Part shown: positions 7,171-15,998 of the stretch, piece by piece
How the letters are laid out: each line of letters begins with the position of its first letter
How positions within the stretch are numbered: the stretch's first letter is position 1
NCBI RefSeq assembly: GCF_024722015.1
Contig: NZ_JANQBD010000051.1
Coordinates: forward strand, 1 to 33,717
Length of the DNA: 33,717 bases
Direction of reading: 5' to 3'
Origin: Paenibacillus radicis (ex Xue et al. 2023)
GTDB lineage: Bacteria > Bacillota > Bacilli > Paenibacillales > NBRC-103111
The notes under the pieces: generated by a model
Databases searched by the model: none
Told to the model about the DNA's origin: nothing
The model's input: only the letters and a program-made list of their open reading frames with translations
Translations under genes and position numbers: made by a program

Positions 7171-8081
7171 CAATTTTGCTGCCCAAGGAACCTATGGCCC
7201 CTATTGCCGTCGATACGCTGCCCGTGGGAGAAGAGTGGGGCTATCAAATTAAGTGGGATGGCGTACGGCTGCTTGCGCGAATGGAAGAGGGCCGGACCGA
7301 GCTGTTTTCAAGGCAGATGCTCAATAAATCGCTCCTCTATCCAGAAGCCATGGAACTGCTTGAGCCCATACAGCAAAAACATACCTGCCTGATTGACGGC
7401 GAAGCGGTCATTTTCGACCAAAGCAAGCAGCGGCCTAATTTTCAGCTGATTCTTAAAAGGGAACGGTCACGCTCATTCAAGGCAGGAGTTCATGACGGCA
7501 ATCATTTTATCTTTGTGCTTTTTGATCTGCTGTATTGGAACGGAGAAGACTTGCGTTCCCTCCCTTATGTGGAGCGCCATCGCAGACTGCTGCAGCTTGT
7601 ACCGGACAAGCAGCCGCAGCTGTTTGTAACGGATCTGTTCAGCGATCTATCGGCGCTATGGAGTTGGGTTGAGCAAGGCGGCTGGGAAGGCGTTGTAGCC
7701 AAGAGACTTGCCAGCCCTTACCGTGAAGGAAAGCGTCATAAAGACTGGTATAAAAAGAAAACATCGCTGCTGTTCGAAGTTGCCATACCTGGCTTGATTA
7801 TTCGCGGAGGACATGTTGCAAGTCTCATTATGGCCAAAGACGGTGTACTATTCGGCCGAGTTTCATCGGGTTTGGACGAAAAACGCAAAGCCCAATTGCT
7901 GCAGGAGGGCTCTAAGCGCAAGCTGGATACGCCGCAGCTCGGTACACTCCCCGCTGAGTTAAAAAAGGAGCAAATTTTGTGGCTCCGCAGCCCGTTTCTT
8001 TGCACGGTAACTGGACTTGAAGTCACCTCAGATGGACAACTTCGTCATCCCAAAATCGTAAAGTTCCATGATATCAAATAA
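7167..8081 (+). CDS. ligD: ATP-dependent DNA ligase, stand-alone LigD ligase domain
   Basis: This seals nicks during NHEJ with ATP. The adenylation motif I is visible as YQIKWDGVRLL (catalytic Lys near residue 29), followed by LIDGEAV (motif III), FVLFDLLYWNG (motif IIIa), WEGVVAKR (motif IV) and the DWYKKK motif V, then an OB-fold with LRHPKIVKF at the end. At 304 residues it contains only the ligase module; the polymerase domain is a separate gene (8196-9089). It is translationally coupled to ku by an ATGA overlap. Confidence 0.94.
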   Translation: MTILLPKEPMAPIAVDTLPVGEEWGYQIKWDGVRLLARMEEGRTELFSRQMLNKSLLYPEAMELLEPIQQKHTCLIDGEAVIFDQSKQRPNFQLILKRERSRSFKAGVHDGNHFIFVLFDLLYWNGEDLRSLPYVERHRRLLQLVPDKQPQLFVTDLFSDLSALWSWVEQGGWEGVVAKRLASPYREGKRHKDWYKKKTSLLFEVAIPGLIIRGGHVASLIMAKDGVLFGRVSSGLDEKRKAQLLQEGSKRKLDTPQLGTLPAELKKEQILWLRSPFLCTVTGLEVTSDGQLRHPKIVKFHDIK

Positions 8082-8195
8082 GGGTTAGTTTATGCCCTGA
8101 ATCTTTAACCGTCTTAACGTCTAATTACCTAAAAATTTATGTATGCAAACTTGCTAAGCAGATTTTCTTACGGATACCCTAAGGAGGTTCACCAG

Positions 8196-9089
8196 ATGGC
8201 TGTTGCAGCGAAGAATAAAGGAACCGTAGTTATCGAGGGACAGGAGATTACGATTACAAATCCGAACAAACTGCTGTGGCCGGAGATGGGGATCAGCAAA
8301 ATCATCTATTTGGAAAAGCTGCTCATGCTGGCCCCTTACTTGTTGACATACTGCCGCAACCGCTATTTAACGACCATTCGTTTTCCTAATGGCTATGCCG
8401 ATAAGTCGTTTTATCAGAAAAATGCTCCCGAGCCTATACCCGATTTTGTTAAAACAGCAGTGCTGGAAGGCATTAATTATGTACATCTGGACTCTGCCCC
8501 CACCCTGCTGTGGCTGGGTAATTTGGCAAGCCTCGAGTTTCATCCGTCCTTTCACCTGATCGGTGAACAGCTGCCTGAAGAGTGGCTCATAGACATCGAT
8601 CCAAGCTTGGACCCAGAGCCCCGCATCATGGAGGCAGCCGAAATAATCGGTGAGGCGCTTGATCGAATGAACATCCAATCGGTCCCCAAAACCTCCGGAG
8701 CCACAGGCGTGCAAATTTATGTGCCCATTGTGCGTGAACATGGCTATACCTTTGAGCAGTTGCGTAAGATCGGCCATTTTGTAGCTCAATACTCCGTTCA
8801 GAAGTACCCCAAGCTGTTTACGATTGAGCGTTTAAAGAAGGATCGCGGCAAGCTTATCTATATCGATTATTTGCAGCATTGGTATGGAAAGACGCTATCG
8901 GCTCCGTACACGCCGCGGGCACGCAAAGACGCGACTGTTTCCACCCCGCTTCGCTGGGATGAAGTAGCCCGCCGCTGCGACCCGCGTGAGTTCAATCTAC
9001 TTACCATTGGTGATCGTTTAGCACAAACAGGAGATTTGATTCAACAGCTTCCTCCCCAAAGCCTGAAGCATGTATTGTCTTTTATTTAA
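8196..9089 (+). CDS. ligD: LigD polymerase domain (primase-polymerase), stand-alone
   Basis: This archaeo-eukaryotic primase-type polymerase fills gaps and adds ribonucleotides at NHEJ ends. It shows ITNPNKLLWPEMGISK, the catalytic WLIDIDPSLDP (metal-binding Asp pair), PKTSGATGVQIYVPI, and the late IYIDYLQHWYGKTLSAPYT block, all characteristic of LigD PolDom. The start ATG 8196 has AAGGAGG at 8 nt; the longer frame from 8139 lacks one. The product has 297 residues. The 114-bp gap after the ligase gene holds nothing recognisable. In B. subtilis the polymerase and ligase are one protein; here they are split. Confidence 0.94.
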   Translation: MAVAAKNKGTVVIEGQEITITNPNKLLWPEMGISKIIYLEKLLMLAPYLLTYCRNRYLTTIRFPNGYADKSFYQKNAPEPIPDFVKTAVLEGINYVHLDSAPTLLWLGNLASLEFHPSFHLIGEQLPEEWLIDIDPSLDPEPRIMEAAEIIGEALDRMNIQSVPKTSGATGVQIYVPIVREHGYTFEQLRKIGHFVAQYSVQKYPKLFTIERLKKDRGKLIYIDYLQHWYGKTLSAPYTPRARKDATVSTPLRWDEVARRCDPREFNLLTIGDRLAQTGDLIQQLPPQSLKHVLSFI

Positions 9090-9099
9090 TATAAAAGAC

Positions 9100-9330
9100 T
9101 TCTAGGAGTCTCGCCAGCCCACGATATTTCGTGAATATTAATTGATTGGTTATGGAGGGATAAGGGAATGGTACGGAAAGTTTACGGCCGCCTTTGAAAT
9201 GAAGTTGTTACCGCAAGGTAAGTTAAAGACAACTTTAATTTCTAGAGCGGTGGAGTGCCATCCCTTTCCCGTAATAACCATAGAAATGATTAATATTCAC
9301 GGTTCTGCTTTCGTTCGAAGACTCCTAGAA
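9100..9330. repeat. Large foldback (imperfect palindrome) capped by a GCAA tetraloop
   Basis: Four nested arm pairs fold the whole 231 bp on itself: TTCTAGGAGTCT 9100-9111 with 9319-9330 (perfect 12 bp); CGTGAATATTAAT 9130-9142 with 9289-9301 (perfect 13 bp); a 13-nt arm at 9196-9208 with 9229-9242; and TTACC-GCAA-GGTAA at 9208-9221. The right end overlaps the last two codons and stop of cls. It could be a bidirectional terminator, a MITE-like element or a structured RNA. A 79-codon open frame inside (from 9142) is most likely spurious. Confidence 0.7.
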
Positions 9331-10755
9331 CAAAGGCGACAGAAGTCGGGCCGCAGCTTCTTTACCCTTCTGAGCCCTTGAGCGTTTAACGAATACCTCC
9401 AGCTTCAATTCCTCGCTCTCCTTTAGATCCTGTAGGAAATCCGCTTCCAGCCGCCCGATCGTTTCCTTATCAAACAGCACGGCATTAAGCTCGAAATTGC
9501 TAAAAAAACTGCGCATATCCATATTTGCCGTACCTACTGACGCCAGAATGTCATCTATGATGAGTACCTTAGCGTGGATGAAGCCTTTTTTATAGGAGTA
9601 AAAACGTACGCCTGCCTGCATCAGCTCTTCAAAATACGATAATGAAGCATAATGGACCAGCTTGGAATCCGGACGCTCGGGATAAATAACTCTGACGTCC
9701 ACTCCGCTGACAGCCGCTGTTTTTAACCCCATATTAATGCTCGGATCAGGAACAAAGTAAGGAGTCGTAATATAAATTCGTTTTTTGGCTGTAGTAATAG
9801 CTCCGAAATACATTTCCAGAATAGCATCCAGATTGGAATCCGGACCACTGCTTATAATTTGGACACGTTTGCTCCCGGTGTTGTAATGCTCTGGAAACAA
9901 GATAGGATCGGTTAGCCGCTGCCCGCTTACAAAAAACCAATCGGTAAGAAAGGTGTACTGAAGTGAATATACGGCATCACCATTAAGCTCCAAATGCGTA
10001 TCTCTCCAGAAGCCCAGCTTCGGATTGCCCCCCAAATACTCTTCCCCAATATTGATTCCGCCCAAATAACCTACGCTTCCATCTACAACAACTATTTTTC
10101 GGTGATTCCGGTAATTCATCCTTTTATCGAAAAATGCAATAAGCGGCGGCAGGAAAATATAGGTTTCCACACCAGCATCACGAAGCTTGCCCAAGTAACG
10201 CTTGGACAGCTTATAGCTGCCAACACCGTCAAAAATACACCGAATCTTTACACCTTCGGCGGCTTTCCGAATAAGCAGCTCTTCAAACTTGAGTCCGATT
10301 GTATCATTGCGAAATGTATAAAACTCAAAATGTATGTACAATTTTGCCTTCTCCATCGCTTCAAGCATTGCCGTAAACGCCATATCAGCGTTAGTCAGCA
10401 CTCTAACTTCATTCTGCTGCGTGAAGGATGAGCTCGGAATGTTATTTAATAAGGCGTAAAGTCTTGATTCACTGCAAATGTTGTCATGCTGAATTTCTTC
10501 TCCATGTATTTGCGAAGCCGCATACCTGCGTCCTTCATATTGCGGATTAGGGATGTAGCGAAGCTTCTTTCGCCTAACTTTTTTATGCTGTGTATATTCC
10601 TTGGCCAAGAAATAGTACATGATAAATCCAATTATCGGGAATACAAACAGAATGACCAGCCAAGCTACGGTTTTTGAAGGATGACGAAATTCATGCAGCA
10701 GAATGGTGATGATCTGAAATATAAATAACACCAATGCAACCATTAACCAGACCAA
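9325..10755 (-). CDS. cls: Cardiolipin synthase
   Basis: This membrane phospholipase-D-type enzyme joins two phosphatidylglycerols into cardiolipin. The N-terminus has two hydrophobic helices (about residues 1-25 and 32-52), and two HxKxxxxD motifs follow: HRKIVVVDG with GGINIGEEYLGG behind it, and HAKVLIIDD with GTANMDMRSF behind it. The length, about 476 residues, is typical. Start choice: a TTG at 10755 has AGGAGG 9 nt upstream, while the in-frame GTG at 10764 almost touches that site and the ATG at 10743 is too far away. It is a monocistronic gene ending inside the foldback element. Confidence 0.94.
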   Translation of the reverse strand: MVWLMVALVLFIFQIITILLHEFRHPSKTVAWLVILFVFPIIGFIMYYFLAKEYTQHKKVRRKKLRYIPNPQYEGRRYAASQIHGEEIQHDNICSESRLYALLNNIPSSSFTQQNEVRVLTNADMAFTAMLEAMEKAKLYIHFEFYTFRNDTIGLKFEELLIRKAAEGVKIRCIFDGVGSYKLSKRYLGKLRDAGVETYIFLPPLIAFFDKRMNYRNHRKIVVVDGSVGYLGGINIGEEYLGGNPKLGFWRDTHLELNGDAVYSLQYTFLTDWFFVSGQRLTDPILFPEHYNTGSKRVQIISSGPDSNLDAILEMYFGAITTAKKRIYITTPYFVPDPSINMGLKTAAVSGVDVRVIYPERPDSKLVHYASLSYFEELMQAGVRFYSYKKGFIHAKVLIIDDILASVGTANMDMRSFFSNFELNAVLFDKETIGRLEADFLQDLKESEELKLEVFVKRSRAQKGKEAAARLLSPLF

Positions 10756-10894
10756 GGCAGCCACCCTCCTCTTCTCGGTAAGTCAACCCGTTCGATCCGG
10801 TATTGTATTATCTTTGACCTTTAACTGATCTGTTATACCAGTGCGGACCAGCGCTTTGGAGCTCTCAGTTTGACACCCGGCAGGAAATAATTTA

Positions 10895-10924
10895 ATAATT
10901 TCTGTTTTTTTAGGAAACATAGTA
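10895..10924 (+). promoter_or_regulatory. Possible sigma-G-type promoter of the germinant receptor operon
   Basis: CATAGTA at 10918-10924 matches the sigma-G -10 pattern CATnnTA, 54 bp before the first gene, and an AATT/TAATA-rich block stands at -35 distance. The -35 match is weak, so this is only suggestive, helped by the knowledge that gerA-type operons are transcribed by sigma-G in Bacillus. Confidence 0.3.
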
Positions 10925-10977
10925 TGGGATACTCTCCTCCACACCTTGGTTCTTTAGGAAAATACAAGGAGGTCGCC

Positions 10978-12603
10978 ATGTTCAAAACGAAAAGCCGGGA
11001 TAAAAAAAATTCAGACTCCAAAGATTCATCCTTGCAAAATTTCGACTACCAGTTCATCACAGAACTGAAATCGGTACCGGTTTTTATGACTCTTGAGGAA
11101 AATAAAACCTATTTGACTGGACTATTCGAGGATTGCTCGGACTTCGTAATCAGGGAATTTAAAATAGAGGAAAGCGTTAAAGCGATCCTATTTTTCGTCG
11201 ATGGTCTGGTGAACTGCGAGCTGGCCAACGAAGCGATGAAATCTCTCATGATACTTGAGGGACGAGAGCAGCTGATCGACCGCATTATGGAAACGACATT
11301 GCCCGTATCCCAAATTCAGCAAACGGACAATTATTCCGAACTGCTTCTTTCTATATTAGGTGGAGATGCAGGGCTAATTGTTGAGGGCAACAATCAAGCC
11401 TTGCTCCTAGGTATTCGCGGGGCATCGCTGCGTTCCATCAATGAGCCTGAAACCGAATCCGTCATTCGTGGACCGCGTGAGGGGTTCGTTGAAAATATTC
11501 GGACCAACACATCCATGATCCGCCGGAAACTGAAGACACCCCATCTAAAGATGAAGAACTTGACCATCGGGCGGGAAAGCAATACATGCGTTGTTGTAAC
11601 TTACCTGCAGGACATAGCAGATCCGAATATTGTGGAAGAGCTATTGAAAAGGCTGGATAAGATCGATATTGATGCCGTTCTGGAATCAGGATATTTGGAA
11701 GAATTCATTCAGGATTCCGCATTTTCCCCCTTTCCGCAGGTTCAATATACGGAACGACCCGATATGGTTGCTGCAGCTCTGCTGCAAGGCAGGGTCGGAA
11801 TTATCGTAGACGGGACTCCATTCGTTCTGATAATTCCGTTCGTCTTTGTGGAAATTATGCAAGCGAGCGAGGACTATTACGAGCGGTTTCAAATCTCAAC
11901 TTTAATCCGTTGGCTGCGGTATGTCTTTGTTATATTATCCCTGCTGACTCCCGGCCTTTATGTTGCAATTACTACGTTCCATCAAGACCTGCTGCCGACC
12001 ACCTTGCTGCTTTCTATCGCAGCTGCGCGCGAAGCGATTCCTTTTCCTGCCGTTGTAGAAGCATTGATCATGGAAATTACCTTTGAGGCGCTGCGAGAAG
12101 CCGGGATCCGTTTGCCCAAAACTATCGGCTCGGCCGTGAGTATCCTTGGTGCTCTGGTAGTAGGGCAAGCGGCCGTTCAGGCTGGAATTGTCTCGGCACC
12201 CATGGTTATCGTCGTTTCCATTACGGGTATCGCATCCTTCACCATTCCAAAGTTTAATGGAGCGATAGCGATTCGAATGCTCCGCTTTCCCATTATTTTC
12301 GCAGCTGCATTTTTCGGTTTATTCGGTATTTTTATCATGGTCATGTTCATCCTCGGACATATGGCGAACTTACGCTCCTTCGGCGTTCCCTACTTGTCAC
12401 CAATCGGACCTCTGTCCTCAAGCGACATGAAGGATGTTCTAATTCGTGCACCCTGGTGGAAGATGGAGAAACGTCCAACCTTCATGCCATTGAAGGATTC
12501 TATACGCCAAGGCGATGATTTATCAAATGAGATCTCCGAGCTGGGGGGACAAACCGGACTGAATATCAAGCATACTAATGGTGGAGAGGAAGATGTCCAT
12601 TGA
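10978..12603 (+). CDS. Spore germination receptor subunit A (GerA/GerKA family)
   Basis: This is the A subunit of a germinant receptor in the inner spore membrane. The 541-residue protein has a soluble N-terminal half (with TLEENKTYLTGLFEDCSDFVI, then the family block NIRTNTSMIRRKLKTPHLKM and GRESNTCVVVTYL) and a C-terminal half with about five membrane segments. PFPQVQYTERPD and the helix AAAREAIPFP are family-typical. The start ATG 10978 lies 5 nt after AAGGAGG; the upstream in-frame ATG at 10924 has no site. It is followed by gerC with overlapping stop and start. Which germinant is sensed cannot be read from sequence. Confidence 0.95.
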   Translation: MFKTKSRDKKNSDSKDSSLQNFDYQFITELKSVPVFMTLEENKTYLTGLFEDCSDFVIREFKIEESVKAILFFVDGLVNCELANEAMKSLMILEGREQLIDRIMETTLPVSQIQQTDNYSELLLSILGGDAGLIVEGNNQALLLGIRGASLRSINEPETESVIRGPREGFVENIRTNTSMIRRKLKTPHLKMKNLTIGRESNTCVVVTYLQDIADPNIVEELLKRLDKIDIDAVLESGYLEEFIQDSAFSPFPQVQYTERPDMVAAALLQGRVGIIVDGTPFVLIIPFVFVEIMQASEDYYERFQISTLIRWLRYVFVILSLLTPGLYVAITTFHQDLLPTTLLLSIAAAREAIPFPAVVEALIMEITFEALREAGIRLPKTIGSAVSILGALVVGQAAVQAGIVSAPMVIVVSITGIASFTIPKFNGAIAIRMLRFPIIFAAAFFGLFGIFIMVMFILGHMANLRSFGVPYLSPIGPLSSSDMKDVLIRAPWWKMEKRPTFMPLKDSIRQGDDLSNEISELGGQTGLNIKHTNGGEEDVH

Positions 12604-13772
12604 TGAAGCGTTGTGTTCTGAGTCTCTTACTGCTGACACTCCTTCTTCCGCTAACCGGCTGTTGGGACCGCACAGAAATCAATGACGTCGGCTTTGTGCT
12701 ATCAACAGCGCTTGATGTTGAGAAGGACGGCCAAGTCCGCTATTCCGTATTGCTCCCGCTTCCAGGTCAGATGGGGGGGCCTGGCGGAGGCGGAGGCGGC
12801 ACTAGCGGAGATAAAAGCTACTATATCGATTCCGAGGTAGGCCGCACCTATCGAGAGGCCCAGATGAAGCTGCAAAAGAGAATGTCGCGGCGTATGTATC
12901 TGGCACATCGAAGAACTATTCTAATTGGGGAGGAAATGGCTAAGCGGGGAATTCGAGATTTATTCGACGCTACTCCACGCAGTCCTGAAAACAGAATGTC
13001 GACTTATATGCTGGTTACCAAAGGGACGGCTTATGAGATGCTGCAAGCTACCCCTCGCTTCGAAAGATTTCCTTCAGAAGCGATCCGTGAGCTTGCTAAG
13101 TACCGCGCTTTTGAGGACATGAATATGAAGGACATTGCATTAGGCTTAAGCTCTCAGGGTGGAGATCCGGTTGCCGTTTATGTAGCAGTCAAGGAATCGC
13201 AAAAAGGCGAAAAGACTTCAAAGGAGATTGAACTCAAGGGCTACGCTCAGTTTCATGGAGATAAAATGATAGGAACATTTGAGAATGAAACTGCTCAAGG
13301 ATTCTCCTGGCTTCATAATAGTAACACTATCGAAAGCGTCACCTTGATGGTCGCCGAGGAGCATCTGATGACTTTAAACGTTTATAATACCAAAACGAAA
13401 ATCACCGTCAATATAAATAACGGGAACATAGAATACCTGATTAAAACGATGGCCAAAGCAAGGCTGTCGGAGGACCGTTCCTTTTATGACCTAAGTCAGA
13501 TGAAAAAAATGATTGAGGTTGAACATACTCTATCCGCTTATATCAAAAAGAGCATGCAGGCTTTAATTGATAAATCAATAAAAACCAATACGGACCCCGC
13601 CCTCCTCGGGACCTATATATGGCGCGCTTACCCGGATCTTTGGAAAAAAAGCTTCAAGAAACAATGGCCGGATGCGATGAAGGACGCACACTTCACCATT
13701 CAGGTAGAGAGCGATATCACTAACACAGGATTGATCTACGAAAATGTAACCAAGGAGAGAATAGATGAATGA
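12603..13772 (+). CDS. Spore germination lipoprotein subunit C (GerC family)
   Basis: This is the lipoprotein subunit of the germinant receptor. A short signal peptide ends in the lipobox LTGCWDRTEINDVGFVL, where Cys is the lipidated residue and CWDRTEIND is the family hallmark. A Gly-rich loop (PGQMGGPGGGGGG) follows, then YREAQMKLQKRMSRRMYLAHRR and a C-terminal GerC domain. The start is the ATG within the TGATG junction with the A subunit; a TTG one codon earlier is possible. It has about 389 residues and overlaps the next small gene by 4 nt. Confidence 0.94.
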   Translation: MKRCVLSLLLLTLLLPLTGCWDRTEINDVGFVLSTALDVEKDGQVRYSVLLPLPGQMGGPGGGGGGTSGDKSYYIDSEVGRTYREAQMKLQKRMSRRMYLAHRRTILIGEEMAKRGIRDLFDATPRSPENRMSTYMLVTKGTAYEMLQATPRFERFPSEAIRELAKYRAFEDMNMKDIALGLSSQGGDPVAVYVAVKESQKGEKTSKEIELKGYAQFHGDKMIGTFENETAQGFSWLHNSNTIESVTLMVAEEHLMTLNVYNTKTKITVNINNGNIEYLIKTMAKARLSEDRSFYDLSQMKKMIEVEHTLSAYIKKSMQALIDKSIKTNTDPALLGTYIWRAYPDLWKKSFKKQWPDAMKDAHFTIQVESDITNTGLIYENVTKERIDE

Positions 13773-13999
13773 ACAAGATATTTCTGGTCGCTTTTGGGTT
13801 TATCTTATTGGTAAACCTGCTATTTGATTTAAAAAGACTGCGCAAGCAGCATAAATCAATCAAGGGGATGTACATAACCCTGTATACTCTGACCTGCATT
13901 ACGTTTATTTCAATGATTATTGGGATAAAAATTCCAATGCCAACCCATTTCTTCATCAAACAAGTTTCACCCTGGGTTTTCTCTATCGTTCACCATTAA
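13769..13999 (+). CDS. Small two-helix membrane protein in the ger operon
   Basis: The 76-residue product has one hydrophobic helix at about residues 3-20, a basic loop KRLRKQHKSIKG, and a second helix at about 36-55, so both ends probably face the same side. AAGGAG stands upstream and the start overlaps the gerC stop (ATGA), so it is translated with the receptor genes. Position and topology recall the small D-type accessory subunits reported for some germinant receptors, but sequence similarity cannot be checked here; it may be unrelated to them. Confidence 0.75.
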   Translation: MNKIFLVAFGFILLVNLLFDLKRLRKQHKSIKGMYITLYTLTCITFISMIIGIKIPMPTHFFIKQVSPWVFSIVHH

Positions 14000-14025
14000 A
14001 TCTGACAGAAGAGGCGGTGACAAAA

Positions 14026-15489
14026 ATGGATCAGAAGCAAATTATCAATTATCGGCAATTTTCTTGGCTGACAGCTTCCTTATTGACTGGTGGTGGACTG
14101 GTAAGTATCCAGCAGGTACTGCTAAGAGTTAACAGCATGGATGCATGGATGTCTTATACTCTTCCTACCTTCTATGTCATCGCCCTCTGCTATATATTTA
14201 GTCAGATGGTCCGACGATTTCCGGGAAAAAACCTGTTTGAAATTACGAAAATTGTGTTTGGGGGGATGATTGGAACTATTGTCAATCTCGTCTTGCTGCT
14301 GCATCTGTGGCTTATTCTTGTACGCGATCTTAGCTCAGTGGGCATGTTTGTAGGAATCACGCTGCTGCCAGAGACACCTGAAGAAATCATTATCATGCTG
14401 TTTACCTTACTGCTCCTGTATTATGGAAAAACTAGCGTTGAAGTACTGGCGAGAGTGAATGATCTGATGTTTCCTCTCTTTTTCCTTCTGATTTTATCGT
14501 CCTTGATGCTAACTAATGAAATAGATGGCTTTTTATTGCTGCCGACTATGGCTGGAACTATCAAAAATTTCTTAGCCTCAAATACACTAAGTCTGGGCTG
14601 GTACGGAGATATCTTCATCATGGGAGCCTTTCTTCACACGCTGTGGGAATCCAAGCAGGTTCACTCCGCTATGCGCCATGGTGTGTTTCTAGCTTCTTTG
14701 TTGCTGATAACATTTTTAGTGCTGGAGGTGCTTGTACTTGGACCGAACATGGCAGGCAACTTTCTCTACCCGAACTATAATCTAGTGCAGCAAATCCATA
14801 TAACCGACTTTTTGGATCGCATGGATTTGATCATCTTAAGCATATGGTTTCCGGTGACGGCTTGTGAGGTTATTCTGATCTACCTCGCATTTATTACAGG
14901 CATAGCTAGCTTGGTCAAACAGCGGGACTACAGCTCTATTAACACACCGGTTGTGCTCTTGCTTCTGCTGACAACGCTTCTTTCCTTTAAAGGCACCTCC
15001 GAGGTGTTCAGCTTTGGGAACTACAGCTCGCCAATTATTGTACTTAGCTACCAGCCTGTGTTATTTCTGCTGCTGTGGTTATTTGCCTTCCGGCATCCGG
15101 TTAAATCACAAATAAATTCTCCGATGCAGGACAGTTCCAAACAGAAGGACCAAAGCCAGCTCTCAGAAACAGATGGAAAAGGCGATACGACGGATCGTAA
15201 GGAAACTTCAGATAAGTCGCAGTCCAGATCAAAAAGAAAACGAACATCAAATGGTCAGCCCAATCCAGCTCCAGCCGTATTTCATCCCTTCACACTTCGG
15301 ACCTGGCAGCTTTCCAGCAACCTTCTTTTACTCATAAGTTTAATAAGTGTATGTGTAGGATTGTGGATGAGCAAGCACCACTCCAGCATCGGTGTCATTT
15401 GTGGCTTTACCTACGGTTTCTGCACAATTGTGGTTGTATTGAGCTCATACATGGAGCTATTTACAGCCAAGCAGCATAGAAAAGGCTGA
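14026..15489 (+). CDS. Spore germination permease-like subunit B (GerB family) with C-terminal extension
   Basis: This is the B subunit of the germinant receptor, a member of the amino acid/polyamine transporter superfamily that binds germinants. Ten hydrophobic segments fill residues 10-365, starting with the conserved INYRQFSWLTASLL. Unlike usual homologues of about 365 residues, this protein continues for about 120 more: a polar, charged linker (about 365-425, rich in Ser, Lys, Gln, with SKRKRTSNGQ) and then two further hydrophobic helices (LLLLISLISVCVGLW and the segment after HHSSIGVICGF). ATG 14026 is chosen; GTG 14017 is an alternative. Confidence 0.93.
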   Translation: MDQKQIINYRQFSWLTASLLTGGGLVSIQQVLLRVNSMDAWMSYTLPTFYVIALCYIFSQMVRRFPGKNLFEITKIVFGGMIGTIVNLVLLLHLWLILVRDLSSVGMFVGITLLPETPEEIIIMLFTLLLLYYGKTSVEVLARVNDLMFPLFFLLILSSLMLTNEIDGFLLLPTMAGTIKNFLASNTLSLGWYGDIFIMGAFLHTLWESKQVHSAMRHGVFLASLLLITFLVLEVLVLGPNMAGNFLYPNYNLVQQIHITDFLDRMDLIILSIWFPVTACEVILIYLAFITGIASLVKQRDYSSINTPVVLLLLLTTLLSFKGTSEVFSFGNYSSPIIVLSYQPVLFLLLWLFAFRHPVKSQINSPMQDSSKQKDQSQLSETDGKGDTTDRKETSDKSQSRSKRKRTSNGQPNPAPAVFHPFTLRTWQLSSNLLLLISLISVCVGLWMSKHHSSIGVICGFTYGFCTIVVVLSSYMELFTAKQHRKG

Positions 15490-15491
15490 CA

Positions 15492-15532
15492 TGGCCTTGC
15501 ATCAGACAGGGTTGGATGCGGGAGCAAGGCCA
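15492..15532. terminator. Hairpin after the ger operon
   Basis: TGGCCTTGC (15492-15500) pairs perfectly with GCAAGGCCA (15524-15532). It lies between convergent genes and could serve both. There is no clear T tract, so it may be a weak or factor-assisted terminator. Confidence 0.45.
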
Positions 15533-15546
15533 ACTAATTAACCGGC

Positions 15547-15918
15547 TTAGATCTGCTCAATGCTGATCAAATGGTTATAAGGAATTAATATTACAAGCTC
15601 TTCCTCTTCGTCTTGACGGGTAACGATGACTTCGGCAAAATCGACTCCAGCCTTAACCAGCACTGCCGAAAAGCTGCCCATATACGTCGTACGCAAGCCA
15701 ACCTTTGTGCCTCTAGTCCTGGGAGGGACGCCAAGCAGAACAATTTCCTGCAAGGTGTGAGGTACAAAAAATTGTCCACTGACTCGTATAAACCGTTTAC
15801 CGACCTTTTGCAGCACACCCGGCTCACTTGCAAAGCCCACTGCCTGCAGAGCCACTTCAGATTTCAAATGAAGGGCAAGGCGCTCCATCAAATTGATACG
15901 GCTCGTTTTAAAAGACAA
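15547..15918 (-). CDS. Hypothetical protein, 123 residues
   Basis: This soluble, beta-strand-rich protein (alternating hydrophobic stretches such as GQFFVPHTLQEIVLLG and FAEVIVTR) has an acidic EEEEL patch and the ending LVILIPYNHLISIEQI. That ending resembles small barrel domains seen in spore coat-related DUF2642-type proteins, but I cannot assign it. The start is TTG 15918, supported by GAGGAGGAG 5-8 nt upstream. It stands alone between the ger operon (convergent) and the M23 gene (divergent, 80 bp away). Confidence 0.75.
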   Translation of the reverse strand: MSFKTSRINLMERLALHLKSEVALQAVGFASEPGVLQKVGKRFIRVSGQFFVPHTLQEIVLLGVPPRTRGTKVGLRTTYMGSFSAVLVKAGVDFAEVIVTRQDEEEELVILIPYNHLISIEQI

Positions 15919-15998
15919 GCGAACTCCTCCTCACGGCGTAGCTTTCATTATCTTCACTATATGCCAGGGCCGTTCGCAACATACCGAAAGGAGTTATC

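Noticed and set aside
9142..9381. 79-codon plus-strand open frame after ligD-pol
   Set aside because: It lies inside the foldback and runs antisense into cls; no ribosome site at the listed start and no recognisable motif.
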